Shown: positions 50,143 to 58,706 of the stretch, one piece after another | Position numbering within the stretch: position 1 is the first letter of the stretch | Layout of the letters: every line of letters begins with the position of its first letter | Source: Hymenobacter persicinus | GTDB taxonomy: Bacteria; Bacteroidota; Bacteroidia; Cytophagales; Hymenobacteraceae | Direction: 5' to 3' | DNA length: 64,000 bases | Assembly: GCF_004167665.1 (NCBI RefSeq) | Contig: NZ_SEWE01000011.1 | Span: forward strand, 1-64,000 | Made by a program: the position numbers and the translations under genes | The notes under the pieces: generated by a model | Told to the model about the DNA's origin: nothing | Databases searched by the model: none | The model's input: the letters and a program-made list of their open reading frames with translations, nothing else

Positions 50143-50406
50143 TCATTTTTTCCCCAGCACTTCCGCCGTGCGGGTCTGGATATAGAGCTCGTCCACCTTG
50201 GCCCGGGCCCAGGGTGTGCGGCGCAGAAAGGTCAGGCTGGACTTGACGCTCGGATTCACCGAAAAGCAGTTGATGCGGATTCGCTCATCGAGGCCCGGCC
50301 AGCCGTAGCGGGCCACTAGATACTCCAGAATCTGGGCTAGCGTGACGCCGTGCAATTCGCGAATCAGGTGCCCGGACTCGTCGCGGGCGTCGGCAGAAGT
50401 AGGCAT
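50143..50406 (-). CDS. VF530-family DNA-binding protein (DUF2132)
   Basis: 87 residues. [49 protein letters not shown] and E-L-Y are exact features of the VF530 fold, a compact helical protein thought to bind DNA. Cellular role not established. It is separate from the membrane gene downstream by 116 bases. Confidence 0.9.
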   Translation of the reverse strand: MPTSADARDESGHLIRELHGVTLAQILEYLVARYGWPGLDERIRINCFSVNPSVKSSLTFLRRTPWARAKVDELYIQTRTAEVLGKK

Positions 50407-50535
50407 AAGGAAGCCGGAAGGTAGATGAAGCCAAAGGTCGGTAAAAGCCCGGGAAAGGCGCTTTTGCGGGGACTTTTTTCCGAACGGTGCCAGCTTTTAC
50501 GGCGACGAGGGTACGTTGCCCCCCACATTGTGCGT

Positions 50536-50543
50536 TACCTTTG
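50536..50543 (+). promoter_or_regulatory. TAnnTTTG -7 box of GH25 gene
   Basis: TACCTTTG is a perfect match, ending 2 bases before the first ATG of the gene; transcription should begin at or near the translation start. Confidence 0.65.
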
Positions 50544-50554
50544 GGATGATGGCT

Positions 50555-51391
50555 ATGCTGAAAAAACCAACCAAACGTGCCGCCCCCCGCCCCGCCCCGG
50601 CCGCGTGGCGCCGCCCCCTGGGGCTGCTGGCACTGCTGCTGGTGCTGGTCTTGCTGCTGGGCTACGGCCGCTACCGCCGCCAAATCAACCGCTACGCCCG
50701 CCGGGCCTACGCCACGTTCACCCTGGGTCACCTCACGGGCCGCGAAAAAACGCCCCTGCTGGCCGGCTACTCCGTGCACGGCATCGACGTGTCGGCCTAC
50801 CAAGGGCGCATCGACTGGCCGCTGGTGGCCAGCCACCGGGTGCGCTTCGCCTTTATCAAGGCCACCGAGGGCGTCACGCTCCGCGACGCGCGCTTCAGCG
50901 CCAACTGGCGGGCGGCCCGCAAAGCCGGCGTCTACTGCGGGGCCTACCATTACTTCCAGCCCAACTACGACGGCACCCAGCAGGCCAACCTGTTTGCCCG
51001 CACCGTGCCACTGGCGGCCGGCGACCTGCCCCCGGTGCTCGACGTGGAAGCCCCCCAGTTTCACGACGTGGCCGTGATGCGCCGCAACGTGGCCACCTGG
51101 CTGCGGCTCGTGGAGCGTCATTACGGGGTGCGGCCCATCCTGTACTCCAACTACAGCTTCTACAAACGCTACCTGGCCGGACACTTCGACGAGTATCCGC
51201 TCTGGCTGGCGCATTACGAAGTCGATAGTCCGCAGCTGCCGCGCGAGAAGTGGATTATCTGGCAGCACAGCGACGAGGCCTACGTGCCCGGCATCCGCGG
51301 CACCGTCGACTTCAACGTTTTTCAGGGCAATTTCGAAAACCTGCTGGCCCTGCGCATTCCGGCGTCCAAGCCCGCCCGCCGTCCCGAATAG
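50555..51391 (+). CDS. GH25 family lysozyme
   Basis: About 278 residues. An N-terminal membrane anchor (LGLLALLLVLVLLLGYG) precedes the GH25 barrel. H-G-I-D-V-S-A-Y-Q-G-R-I-D-W is the entry strand with the catalytic Asp, F-A-F-I-K-A-T-E-G follows, and V-L-D-V-E-A holds the Asp-x-Glu pair. I-I-W-Q-H-S and V-D-F-N-V-F end the barrel. It cleaves peptidoglycan muramyl bonds in the periplasm. The -7 box excludes the far upstream ATG; 50555 is chosen over 50546 or 50549. Likely cotranscribed with the RlpA gene 21 bases downstream. Confidence 0.9.
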   Translation: MLKKPTKRAAPRPAPAAWRRPLGLLALLLVLVLLLGYGRYRRQINRYARRAYATFTLGHLTGREKTPLLAGYSVHGIDVSAYQGRIDWPLVASHRVRFAFIKATEGVTLRDARFSANWRAARKAGVYCGAYHYFQPNYDGTQQANLFARTVPLAAGDLPPVLDVEAPQFHDVAVMRRNVATWLRLVERHYGVRPILYSNYSFYKRYLAGHFDEYPLWLAHYEVDSPQLPREKWIIWQHSDEAYVPGIRGTVDFNVFQGNFENLLALRIPASKPARRPE

Positions 51392-51412
51392 AGCCCGCCA
51401 TTCCTTTCGCCT

Positions 51413-51799
51413 ATGACCCGCACTCTGCTTCGCCTTGCTTTTGTGGTTCTGCCCGGCCTGGGCCTTTTCAGCTGCGGCGGCAGCCGGAGCGCCTTCACCC
51501 AGAGCGGCATTGCCTCCTTCTATGCCGATAAGTTTGACGGCCGCGCCACCACCAGCGGCGAAATCTACCGCCCCAGCAAGCTCACGGCCGCCCACAACAC
51601 GCTGCCCTTCGGCACGGTGGTGCGCGTGACCAATGAGCGCACCCACAAGTCGGTGAAGGTGAAAGTCAATGACCGGGGGCCGCACGCCAAGGGCCGGGTT
51701 ATCGACCTGTCGAAAAAAGCCGCCCGTAAGATTGGCCTCGTCGATGGGCTGGCGCCGGTGAAGCTGAAAGTGGTGAAGGCCGCCGGCGCCCGCCGCTAA
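51413..51799 (+). CDS. RlpA-family septal lytic transglycosylase-like lipoprotein
   Basis: 128 residues with a lipobox L-F-S-C (Cys21). The double-psi beta-barrel is recognisable in G-I-A-S-F-Y, F-D-G-R-A-T-T-S-G-E, A-A-H-N-T-L-P-F-G-T-V-V-R-V, V-K-V-N-D-R-G-P and I-D-L-S-K-K-A-A. This matches RlpA (glycan-strand cleavage of denuded peptidoglycan), without the SPOR domain. Placed next to a lysozyme, it points to a small cell-wall remodelling operon. Confidence 0.92.
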   Translation: MTRTLLRLAFVVLPGLGLFSCGGSRSAFTQSGIASFYADKFDGRATTSGEIYRPSKLTAAHNTLPFGTVVRVTNERTHKSVKVKVNDRGPHAKGRVIDLSKKAARKIGLVDGLAPVKLKVVKAAGARR

Positions 51800-51851
51800 C
51801 GCCCTGGCCGCGCTTCCCGTAGTACTTCCTTTTCCCAAGCCGCTGCTCCCC

Positions 51852-52058
51852 ATGAGAATCCGCAAGAAAGTCCAATGGTCCCCGCCCGCCCACGCCGACC
51901 GGTTTGCTGCCCTGAGCGGGTTTGTGCAGGCCGCCGAGGACGAAGGCTGGTCAGAGGCCGAAGTGCAGTTCGTCATCGATGAGGTGGTGGAAGCCCGCGA
52001 CGAGGCCGAGGTGCAGGCCATCTGGCAGGACTACACCAAGCCCGCCATCCGCCCCTAA
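51852..52058 (+). CDS. Hypothetical small cytoplasmic protein
   Basis: 68 residues, helical and acidic (A-A-E-D-E-G-W-S-E-A-E-V-Q-F-V-I-D-E-V-V-E-A-R-D). The last two-thirds form alternate helices. No family recognised. Follows the RlpA gene by 52 bases and is closed by a strong hairpin. Confidence 0.55.
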   Translation: MRIRKKVQWSPPAHADRFAALSGFVQAAEDEGWSEAEVQFVIDEVVEARDEAEVQAIWQDYTKPAIRP

Positions 52059-52092
52059 AAAAGCGAGGCCCGGAGCAGTGCTCCGGGCCTCG
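52056..52092. terminator. Bidirectional terminator
   Basis: CGAGGCCCGGAG pairs perfectly with CTCCGGGCCTCG around 5 bases, with an A/T tract on the left that gives six Ts on the minus strand. Confidence 0.88.
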
Positions 52093-52117
52093 TCAATGGG
52101 TTGGTAAAGAGCCAGTA

Positions 52118-52534
52118 TTACTTGCTCTTCATTTTCATCTTACCCTTCTTACCGCTTTTGGCGGCCATCATCAGGCTGTCCTGCTCGGCTTTCATGGCCA
52201 TCGTGGTCATGCGGCCGCTCAGGGACATCATGTCGCCCTCCTTGAGCATGGTGGAAGTACCGTCGGCCATCGTCACGGTGCCGTCGGCCATGATTTTGGT
52301 ACCGTTGACCAGCGTCACTGGCTGGCTTACGGGGTTGGTTTGCCCTTGCTGGGTGTAGAGCACTTTACCCTCCTTCATCACCAAGCCATCCTTCATGGTG
52401 GCCGCGCCTTCCTTAATCACTACTTTCTGGCGAGGCGCCACGGGCTTGCGCGGGGGCAGTTTGGTCTGGGCCTGGGCCGTCAGAGCAGCGCCCGACAGCA
52501 GCAGGGCGGCAAAAAGAGAAACAGTTGCTTTCAT
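52118..52534 (-). CDS. DUF6799-like secreted protein
   Basis: 138 residues: signal peptide (MKATVSLFAALLLSGAALTAQAQ), then repeated short units of the M-K-D-G-L-V-M-K-E-G-K-V type, L-V-N-G-T-K-I-M-A-D-G-T-V-T-M-A-D-G-T-S-T-M-L-K-E-G-D, and a Lys/Met-rich tail (K-S-G-K-K-G-K-M-K-M-K-S-K). The T-x-x-x-D-G-T repeats match DUF6799, widespread in Hymenobacter. Function unknown. Confidence 0.78.
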   Translation of the reverse strand: MKATVSLFAALLLSGAALTAQAQTKLPPRKPVAPRQKVVIKEGAATMKDGLVMKEGKVLYTQQGQTNPVSQPVTLVNGTKIMADGTVTMADGTSTMLKEGDMMSLSGRMTTMAMKAEQDSLMMAAKSGKKGKMKMKSK

Positions 52535-52848
52535 GGGAACGGGTATTGAGTGGGAAGTGAGTTGAACGTGCGAAGGCCTGTAAAATACAAATTGTCGACT
52601 AAAAGTTCGCCCGCGCTCCAACAACCTCTTGCGCCGCGGCTGCGTTGATAAAAACCAGCTTTTTTGTTTCGTTACGCAAGGCTTTTTCTAATGTTGTTGC
52701 GTCAAGAGCCGCCGCTTACCGTTTAGCTTACTGCTCTGGCGGCCGGGTTTCGGCCCGCGGGCTTTCCAGCCCGGGACGGCTCGCCGGCTGACCAAACGGT
52801 CGGCTTCTTGCGTATCACCTTAGCACTCAGCCCCAACGTTCACTTCCC
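52535..52848. other. Intergenic region, 314 bases
   Basis: Between divergent genes. It holds a GC-rich hairpin at 52758-52773 (CGGGCT-TTCC-AGCCCG). No exact TAnnTTTG box or gene was seen. Confidence 0.45.
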
Positions 52849-53772
52849 GTGGATTACAAAGACTACTACAAGATTCTGGGCGTGGATAAAAATGCCACGA
52901 CCGACCAGATCAAAAAGGCCTACCGCAAACTGGCCCGCCAGCATCACCCCGACGTGAACCCCAACGACCCCAAGGCCGAGCAGAAGTTCAAGGAGGTGAA
53001 TGAGGCCAACGAGGTGCTCAGCGACGAAGACAAGCGCCGCAAATATGACCAGCTCGGTGCTGACTACCAGCGCTACCAGCAGGGCGGCGGGGGCCGCGGC
53101 CAGGGCGGCTTCGATTGGTCGCAGTACGCCGGTCAGGGCCAAGGCGGCTTCGGGGGCGGGGGCGGCGACCCGTTCGGCGGCGCCGACTTCTCCGACTTTT
53201 TCAGCTCCATCTTCGGCGGCATGGGCGGCGGGCAGCGCGCGGGCGGGCAGCGCCCCGGCGCCGGGCAAGACTATCAGGCCGAGCTGGAGTTGACGCTCGA
53301 AGATGCTTACCGCGGGGGGCCCCGCACGCTCACCGTGAACGGCAAAAGCCTGCGCATCAACATCAAGCCGGGCGTGGAAGACGGCCAGACCATCCGGCTG
53401 CGCGACCAGGGCGGCCCGGGTCGCAACGGCGGACCGGCCGGCTCGCTCTACATCACGCTGCGCCTGCAGCCCGACGCGCGCTACACCCGCACCGGCAACG
53501 ACCTGACCATGGACGTGCCCGTGAGCATCTACAAAGCCGTGCTCGGCGGTGAGCAGGTCGTTGACACGCTGTCGGGGCCGGTGAAAATCAAGATCAAGCC
53601 CGACACGGCCAACGGCACCCGGCTACGGCTGCGCGGCAAGGGCTTTCCCCGCTACCAGCACCCCGACCAGGTCGGCGACCTGTACCTACGCCTGAACCTG
53701 ACTTTGCCCCAGCACCTGACCGACCAGGAAAAAGAGCTGTTTCAGCAGCTGGCGGCTTTGCGCCCTGAATAA
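52849..53772 (+). CDS. cbpA: DnaJ/CbpA-type co-chaperone
   Basis: 307 residues, beginning at GTG 52849. The J-domain (residues 1-65) has H-H-P-D (the HPD tripeptide) and Y-Y-K-I-L-G-V. A Gly-rich linker follows, then the two C-terminal substrate-binding sandwiches ([21 protein letters not shown]) without the cysteine-rich zinc region. That organisation defines CbpA, an Hsp70 co-chaperone. The partner modulator gene cbpM follows 57 bases downstream. Confidence 0.92.
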   Translation: MDYKDYYKILGVDKNATTDQIKKAYRKLARQHHPDVNPNDPKAEQKFKEVNEANEVLSDEDKRRKYDQLGADYQRYQQGGGGRGQGGFDWSQYAGQGQGGFGGGGGDPFGGADFSDFFSSIFGGMGGGQRAGGQRPGAGQDYQAELELTLEDAYRGGPRTLTVNGKSLRINIKPGVEDGQTIRLRDQGGPGRNGGPAGSLYITLRLQPDARYTRTGNDLTMDVPVSIYKAVLGGEQVVDTLSGPVKIKIKPDTANGTRLRLRGKGFPRYQHPDQVGDLYLRLNLTLPQHLTDQEKELFQQLAALRPE

Positions 53773-53829
53773 TCCTGATCCGGGCGGGCAGCGCTCCGGC
53801 CCGGGTTTCGTTCATTTTTCTGCCCCATC

Positions 53830-54156
53830 ATGGCTACGCACCTCATCACCATCACCGTTCGGGATTACGCCACGCGCTACGGCCTGAGCGAAACCGACGT
53901 GCACGAGTTTGTCGACCTGGGTTTGCTGAGTCCGGCTGAGCTGCCCGAAACCATCCAGGCTGAGCCCGACCACCTCGTGCGCCTGGCCCGCCTCCACCAC
54001 GAGCTGGGCATCAGCAAAGAGGCCATCGACATCGTGCTGGCCATGCGCCAGCGCCTGCTCGAGATGCAGGAAGCCCTGGCCCGCCAGACGGCCCGCACGG
54101 CCCAGCTGGAGCGCTACCTGCGCGGCTCCGGTCCCGTCCTCGACCCCGAAAGCTAA
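53830..54156 (+). CDS. cbpM: Chaperone modulator CbpM
   Basis: 108 residues. A MerR-like N-terminus (V-R-D-Y-A-T-R-Y-G-L-S-E-T-D-V-H-E-F-V-D-L-G-L-L) and a second helix block (L-V-R-L-A-R-L-H-H-E-L-G-I-S-K-E-A-I-D) with a coiled C-terminus match CbpM, which blocks the J-domain of CbpA. The pairing with the CbpA gene supports this. Confidence 0.9.
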   Translation: MATHLITITVRDYATRYGLSETDVHEFVDLGLLSPAELPETIQAEPDHLVRLARLHHELGISKEAIDIVLAMRQRLLEMQEALARQTARTAQLERYLRGSGPVLDPES

Positions 54157-54163
54157 GCCAGCG

Positions 54164-54901
54164 CTACACGATATCCACGGCCAAAGCCAGGGCGCAGCCG
54201 GCCAGGGTGGCGGCCAGCTTGGGCCAGTTGAGGCGGTGCTCGGGGCTGGTTTCAAACAGAATGGTGGTCGAAACGTGCAGGAAGTTGCCGGCCACCAGCC
54301 CCAGCAAAGCCGCATACAGGCCGCCGGTAAGCAGCTGCTCCAGCACCACGTAGTTGCTCACCACAATGCCGGCCGGGGCCGCCAGGGCAAACAGCACCAG
54401 ATAGGGCAAGGCCCGCCGGAAGCTGTTCAGGCGCAGCAGCAGGGCCGCCATCAGGGCAAAGGCGGCCGGGATGTGGTGCAGTGCCACGCCCGTCAGGATG
54501 GCGTAAAAGTCCTGGCTCACGATGCCCACCTGCGGGGACTTGACCAGAATGCTGCCTTCCAGAAACGAGTGGATGACCAGGGAAAACAGCAGCATAAACG
54601 GCACCCGGCCCGCGTGGCTGGTATCGTGGTGCACGTGCCCGTGCTCGACGCCCTGGGAAAACACCTCCAGAATCAGCTGCCCGAAAAAGCCGGCCAGCAC
54701 GTAGTAGCCCACCCGGTGGGTGGCTGCCGGCGCCAGCGCCAATGCCTCGGGCAGCAGGTGAGTCACGGTGAGCGTAAAGAGATACGCCCCGCTGAAGGCC
54801 AGCAAGGGCTTCATCCAGGCCGTGCGGGCCGTGGGCACGAGGCGGGTAAGCCAGCCGGCGCCCAGCACGGTTAAAAACAGCATCAGTACGGCAAACCACA
54901 T
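54164..54901 (-). CDS. ZIP-family metal transporter
   Basis: 245 residues, eight hydrophobic segments. H-S-F-L-E-G and V-A-L-H-H-I-P-A-A-F-A-L in helices IV and V carry the metal-binding residues of ZIP transporters. A His-rich loop (E-H-G-H-V-H-H-D-T-S-H) lies between helices III and IV. It imports zinc or another divalent ion across the inner membrane. The ATG at 54901 is preferred over a TTG that overlaps the upstream methyltransferase gene. Confidence 0.85.
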   Translation of the reverse strand: MWFAVLMLFLTVLGAGWLTRLVPTARTAWMKPLLAFSGAYLFTLTVTHLLPEALALAPAATHRVGYYVLAGFFGQLILEVFSQGVEHGHVHHDTSHAGRVPFMLLFSLVIHSFLEGSILVKSPQVGIVSQDFYAILTGVALHHIPAAFALMAALLLRLNSFRRALPYLVLFALAAPAGIVVSNYVVLEQLLTGGLYAALLGLVAGNFLHVSTTILFETSPEHRLNWPKLAATLAGCALALAVDIV

Positions 54902-54950
54902 AGCGGGTACGGCAATAATCAGGTAGGCAGAAATTCGCAGCGGCAGCCGC

Positions 54951-55691
54951 TTATTTTTTGAGCACAAAAATCATTCGGGGGCTGCTGGCCTCGTCGTAGG
55001 GGTTCAGCTGGTAGTCCCCCAGGATTTCGGCCAGGCGCAGGCCCGCCATCTGGAAGTACTCCTCGAACTGTTCCCGGCGCAGGGCGCGCACCCGCTCCTC
55101 GTAGAGTTGAGGCTGCCCCTGCTCGTCAGTGAAGCGGATTTCCTTCACGATAAAGTCTCGGTCGAGGTGGCGGCGTAGCTGGAAGCGGGTGCCGTCCACG
55201 GTTTTCTCCTCGTGGCTTACCAGCTCCGCCACCGTGCGCTCGGTGTTCATGAAGTCGATGACTAGCTTGCCGCCCGGCCGCAGCGCCGCCGCCGCCGACT
55301 GCAAAGCCACCACGTTTTCGGCCTCTTCGGCAAAATAGCCAAAGCTGGTAAACAGGTTGAAGATCAAGTCGAAGGGGCCCCAGGGCAGATGGTCGCGCAT
55401 GTCGTGCACCTCGAAGTGCAGGTGCGCGTGGGCAAACTGCCGGGCGTAGACGATGCTTTCCGGCGACAAGTCAACCCCGGTCACGTCGTAGCCCTGCTCG
55501 CTTAGGTAGATGGCGTGCCGCCCTTTGCCGCAGGCCAGATCCAGCAGCCGCGCCGTGGGCTTGGGATGCAGATGGCGCAGCAGCGCATCGATAAAGTCCC
55601 GGGCTTCCTGCTGATTTCGGTCGCGGTACAGCCGGTGGTAGTAGGGCGAATCAAACCAGGTGCTAAACCATTCGGTGGCGGGTGCGGGCAT
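54951..55691 (-). CDS. Class I SAM-dependent methyltransferase
   Basis: 246 residues, cytoplasmic. The SAM motif L-L-D-L-A-C-G-K-G-R-H (48-58), acidic motif V-T-G-V-D-L-S, and N-L-F-T-S-F-G-Y-F are present. The W-F-S-T-W-F-D-S-P-Y-Y-H-R-L-Y start and the later F-D-L-I-F-N-L-F-T-S-F-G-Y-F are typical of a Bacteroidota methyltransferase group of unknown substrate. Precedes the ZIP gene by 49 bases. Confidence 0.88.
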   Translation of the reverse strand: MPAPATEWFSTWFDSPYYHRLYRDRNQQEARDFIDALLRHLHPKPTARLLDLACGKGRHAIYLSEQGYDVTGVDLSPESIVYARQFAHAHLHFEVHDMRDHLPWGPFDLIFNLFTSFGYFAEEAENVVALQSAAAALRPGGKLVIDFMNTERTVAELVSHEEKTVDGTRFQLRRHLDRDFIVKEIRFTDEQGQPQLYEERVRALRREQFEEYFQMAGLRLAEILGDYQLNPYDEASSPRMIFVLKK

Positions 55692-55716
55692 CAGAGAAAA
55701 TAAAGCGAACAGCCCC

Positions 55717-55738
55717 GGCCGCGGCCGCGGCCGCGGCC
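55717..55738. repeat. GGCCGC hexamer repeat
   Basis: GGCCGC is repeated 3.7 times just upstream of the methyltransferase gene, a likely slipped-strand site. Confidence 0.7.
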
Positions 55739-55836
55739 AGGATGAGCTAGCGTTAACCCACTTCTTGCAACAATGTTACAAATGTAGGCAAACAAATGCT
55801 GGCGTCAGCCGAAAGGCGGCGATGGGGCTAAAACGC

Positions 55837-55869
55837 AAACTGCCCCCAACAGGTCGTTGGAGGCAGTTT
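55837..55869 (-). terminator. Rho-independent-like terminator
   Basis: AAACTGCC-c-CCAAC pairs with GTTGG-a-GGCAGTTT, downstream of the minus-strand lipoprotein gene. Confidence 0.75.
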
Positions 55870-55895
55870 GGCGCAGCTAAGCAGCGCACTAAGGG

Positions 55896-56294
55896 CTATT
55901 CTTCCTTCAGCTGACCGCCGGTCGTGCCTTTGGGCATGGCGTGGGGCTCGGCCTGTACTTTGGCGGCGTCAGAGCCTTTCTTGCTGGTTTCCACTTCTTC
56001 GGCGTTGGCGCTCATGGCCTTTTCGGCCGAAGGCTTGTTGTGTACGTCCACGTCGGTTTCGTCAACGGGGCCGTTGTTGCTGATGGGGTGGGCAATGGCG
56101 CCACCTTTGGCCTGGTTGGGCTCTTCGGCCGTGCCGCGCTCGGCTTGGGCATAGCCTTCGTCGGAACGGGTGCCGGGCGCTACCATGTCTACCGATACTT
56201 TTTTGTCGGGGCGGTAGTCGGAAGGCTCGCTGCTGCAAGCATTCAGGGCCAGCGTAGCCAGGGCGAGGCCGGAGAGCAGAAGATTCTTGGTCAT
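55896..56294 (-). CDS. Hypothetical lipoprotein
   Basis: 132 residues. A lipobox A-L-N-A-C (Cys20) precedes a long, low-complexity mature part rich in Glu, Lys, Ala and Ser, with no fold signature (R-P-D-K-K-V-S-V-D-M, A-Q-A-E-R-G-T-A-E-E-P). Likely disordered and displayed on a membrane. Function unknown. Confidence 0.6.
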   Translation of the reverse strand: MTKNLLLSGLALATLALNACSSEPSDYRPDKKVSVDMVAPGTRSDEGYAQAERGTAEEPNQAKGGAIAHPISNNGPVDETDVDVHNKPSAEKAMSANAEEVETSKKGSDAAKVQAEPHAMPKGTTGGQLKEE

Positions 56295-56445
56295 AATCGT
56301 GAGCAGTTGAAAGGGCAGCCGGGCGGCCGCAACGACGGGCCCCACGGACAAGTAGGGCCCAAAAGTAAACAGGGAACGACAAACGTCGCGCGTCGGGCCG
56401 GATATTCCTTGCGCTAAAGCTGATACCGGCCCCCGGGGCGAAAAG

Positions 56446-57096
56446 TTACGCCGCCGGCGGGGTACCGGCCGCCGGAGCTGGAGCAGCCGCGGCATCCTGG
56501 GCGGGCAGCAGGTTTTTGCGCCGCAGCATCGAATCAAACAGCTTGATGTCGTTGGGCGAGTTGAAGATGCGCAGCGGAATGTGCAGGAACACGGGCACGG
56601 TAAAGGTGCGACCCAGCCAGCCTTTGAAGCCCGGCAGCTGCGTGGCCTCGGTGGGGGGCTGCAGCCAGAGCAGGTAGGCATCGGCGTCGCGGCGGGCCTT
56701 GCCAATCATGTCCCAGGTTAGGCCCATGCCCTTGGTCTCGTTCAGGCGCAGCAGGATCTGCCGGTTGTCGATTTCGTAGTTCATACGCTCAAACAGGGCT
56801 TTGCTCTGCTCCATCTGGGCCACGCCCGTAATCTGGGCTGAGCGCAGCAGCACGTAGAGCAGCGTGAGCACCAGGGCCAGAATCAGCCACCACCACGAGG
56901 GCCAGATGGCCGCCGGCAGCAGCCCCACGGCGAAGGGAATAAGCGCGTACCACCACTCCTTTTTCCACACCTGGGCCATGGCCATGCGGGTGTACGTGTC
57001 GGTGCTGAGCTGGTACTTTTTGGTTCGGATAGCCATCGGGCTCGGGCCCTGGCCTTGCGCCTGGCGGTAGCCACCACGCTGATTGGGTTGTTGCAT
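56446..57096 (-). CDS. YcxB-like membrane protein
   Basis: 216 residues. Two neighbouring hydrophobic helices (W-W-Y-A-L-I-P-F-A-V-G-L-L-P-A-A-I-W and W-W-L-I-L-A-L-V-L-T-L-L-Y-V-L-L) follow a basic N-terminus. A soluble part follows with I-D-N-R-Q-I-L-L-R-L-N-E, W-D-M-I-G-K-A-R-R-D-A-D-A-Y-L-L-W and F-L-H-I-P-L-R-I-F. This arrangement resembles the YcxB-like C-terminal domain. The final tail is Ala/Pro-rich. An alternative start is the internal Met of MAIRTKKYQ. Confidence 0.65.
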   Translation of the reverse strand: MQQPNQRGGYRQAQGQGPSPMAIRTKKYQLSTDTYTRMAMAQVWKKEWWYALIPFAVGLLPAAIWPSWWWLILALVLTLLYVLLRSAQITGVAQMEQSKALFERMNYEIDNRQILLRLNETKGMGLTWDMIGKARRDADAYLLWLQPPTEATQLPGFKGWLGRTFTVPVFLHIPLRIFNSPNDIKLFDSMLRRKNLLPAQDAAAAPAPAAGTPPAA

Positions 57097-57140
57097 TCTA
57101 CTGGTTGGTTGTCAAATTTTTACCCTGGAATTACCGGCGG

Positions 57141-58001
57141 CTAATAGGCCTTCAGGCTCAGGTCCAGGCTTTTCACGGAGTGCGTCAGGGCGCCCACCGA
57201 AATGAAGTCGACGCCGGTGCTGGCCACTTCGGCAATGGTCTGCTCGGTGATGCCACCGGAGGCCTCGGTGGGGAAGCGGCCGGCTACCAGCGTCACGGCC
57301 TCGCGCAGCATGGTCGGGGCCATGTTGTCGAGCATGATGCGGGTGATGCCCCCGGTTTCGAGGACCTGCTGCACCTCGGCCAGCGTGCGGGTTTCCACCA
57401 CGATGGGCAGGTTCTTACCCGTGCGGGTCAGGTAGGCGTGGGTCGCGTCGATGGCCGCCCGGATGCCCCCGGCGTAGTCGACGTGGTTATCTTTGAGGAT
57501 GATGCCGTCGAAGAGGCCGTAGCGGTGGTTTACGCCCCCGCCGATGAGTACGGCCCACTTCTCGCAGATGCGGAAGTTGGGCGTGGTCTTGCGGGTGTCG
57601 AGCAGCTTGGCGTTGGTACCGGCCAGCAGGCTGGTCAGGTGGGCCGTGTAGGTGGCAATGGCGCTCATGCGCTGCATGCAGTTGAGCACCAGCCGTTCGG
57701 CGGTCAGGATGCTCTGGGCCCGACCCTCCACGGTGAAGGCAATATCGCCGTGCCGGACGCGGCTGCCGTCGGCCAGCAGCTCCGTCACGCGCAGGTCGGC
57801 ATCAACTTCGCGGAAGATTAAGTGAGCCAGCGCGACGCCGGCCAGCACGCCTTCGCTTTTCACCAGCAGGTGGGCACGGTTGCGGGCATCGGCGGGAATG
57901 GAGGCCAGCGAGGAATGGTCGCCGTCGCCGATATCTTCGGCCAGGGCCGTGCGGATAAAGGTGGTGAGGGCTTCCGGGGTGAGGTAGGGGGCGTTTTGCA
58001 C
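57141..58001 (-). CDS. nadC: Nicotinate-nucleotide pyrophosphorylase (carboxylating)
   Basis: 286 residues. NadC makes nicotinate mononucleotide from quinolinate and PRPP in de novo NAD synthesis. E-D-I-G-D-G-D-H-S-S, L-N-C-M-Q-R-M-S-A-I-A-T, D-T-R-K-T-T-P, and G-G-V-N-H-R-Y-G-L-F-D are the quinolinate and phosphate-binding blocks. G-G-I-T and the C-terminal S-V-G-A-L-T-H-S end the barrel. The start is GTG at 58001; a perfect -7 box ends five bases upstream, so the message is likely leaderless. Confidence 0.95.
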   Translation of the reverse strand: MQNAPYLTPEALTTFIRTALAEDIGDGDHSSLASIPADARNRAHLLVKSEGVLAGVALAHLIFREVDADLRVTELLADGSRVRHGDIAFTVEGRAQSILTAERLVLNCMQRMSAIATYTAHLTSLLAGTNAKLLDTRKTTPNFRICEKWAVLIGGGVNHRYGLFDGIILKDNHVDYAGGIRAAIDATHAYLTRTGKNLPIVVETRTLAEVQQVLETGGITRIMLDNMAPTMLREAVTLVAGRFPTEASGGITEQTIAEVASTGVDFISVGALTHSVKSLDLSLKAY

Positions 58002-58005
58002 GGTG

Positions 58006-58013
58006 CAAAAATA
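58006..58013 (-). promoter_or_regulatory. TAnnTTTG -7 box of nadC
   Basis: Minus strand TATTTTTG is a perfect match, four bases from the GTG start of nadC. Confidence 0.65.
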
Positions 58014-58046
58014 GAAAAAGGCCCCGACTTGCGCCGGAGCCTTTTT
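58014..58046 (-). terminator. Terminator between DUF4783 gene and nadC
   Basis: AAAAAGGC-c-CCG pairs with CGG-a-GCCTTTTT; it is directly followed on the minus strand by the nadC promoter box. Confidence 0.75.
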
Positions 58047-58145
58047 CAGGGAACATCAAATTCAGGAGCTACGCTTCGGGGAAAGCCAGCTGCAGTAAGT
58101 AGTTTTTTTTCAAATGGTTACTGTAGCGCGTTAGCAGGCAAGGGG

Positions 58146-58544
58146 TTATTCCTTGGTGAAGTCGATGGTATCGATAACCAGGTTGCCCTGCGCCGATTTC
58201 ATCTTGACGAACATCCGGTAGGCTCCGCTCTTGCTCACGTACTTGCCCACGGCGTAGGGCGTGCCCTCGGTGCTGCCGCCGTAGTGGACGAAGTCGAAGC
58301 CGGCGGGGGAGTTTTTGGCGAAAAAGTCTTTCATCACAAACTCGGCCTGCGTGGCGCTGTAGCTCTGCTTGTCGCCATCGAAGCTCAGCTCCACCGTGGA
58401 GCCGAAGTACTGGGCCAGCTCTTTGGAAGAGCCTCCCCGGATGGCGTTGCGCACCGGGGTGAAGCCTTCACCCTGAGCGTGGACCGTGGCGGAGAGAAGC
58501 ACCAGCCAAATAATGGCCAATGCGTGAAGAAGGTTACGTTTCAT
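58146..58544 (-). CDS. DUF4783 domain-containing secreted protein
   Basis: 132 residues: signal peptide (ending TVHAQ), then the NTF2-like DUF4783 domain: V-R-N-A-I-R-G-G-S-S-K-E-L-A-Q-Y-F-G-S-T-V-E-L, Y-S-A-T-Q-A-E-F-V-M-K-D-F-F and N-L-V-I-D-T-I-D-F-T-K. Common in Cytophagales as a neighbour of nadC; function not known. The protein probably acts in the periplasm. Confidence 0.85.
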   Translation of the reverse strand: MKRNLLHALAIIWLVLLSATVHAQGEGFTPVRNAIRGGSSKELAQYFGSTVELSFDGDKQSYSATQAEFVMKDFFAKNSPAGFDFVHYGGSTEGTPYAVGKYVSKSGAYRMFVKMKSAQGNLVIDTIDFTKE

Positions 58545-58693
58545 ACTAGAGTAGGGAATGCATCATGCTGTTCACTAAAACTATGCCAAGAGGGCCATAC
58601 GCATAAAAGATGCCCACGGCCGAACCGCTTGGGGGGGAAATTAACGTAAATGAACACAAACTAACTTAATGCGGACGTTCCGGGCCTTGCCCC

Positions 58694-58701
58694 TATCTTT
58701 G
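58694..58701 (+). promoter_or_regulatory. TAnnTTTG -7 box of gpmI
   Basis: TATCTTTG is a perfect match, five bases before the ATG, implying a leaderless mRNA. Confidence 0.7.
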
Positions 58702-58706
58702 CAGCT

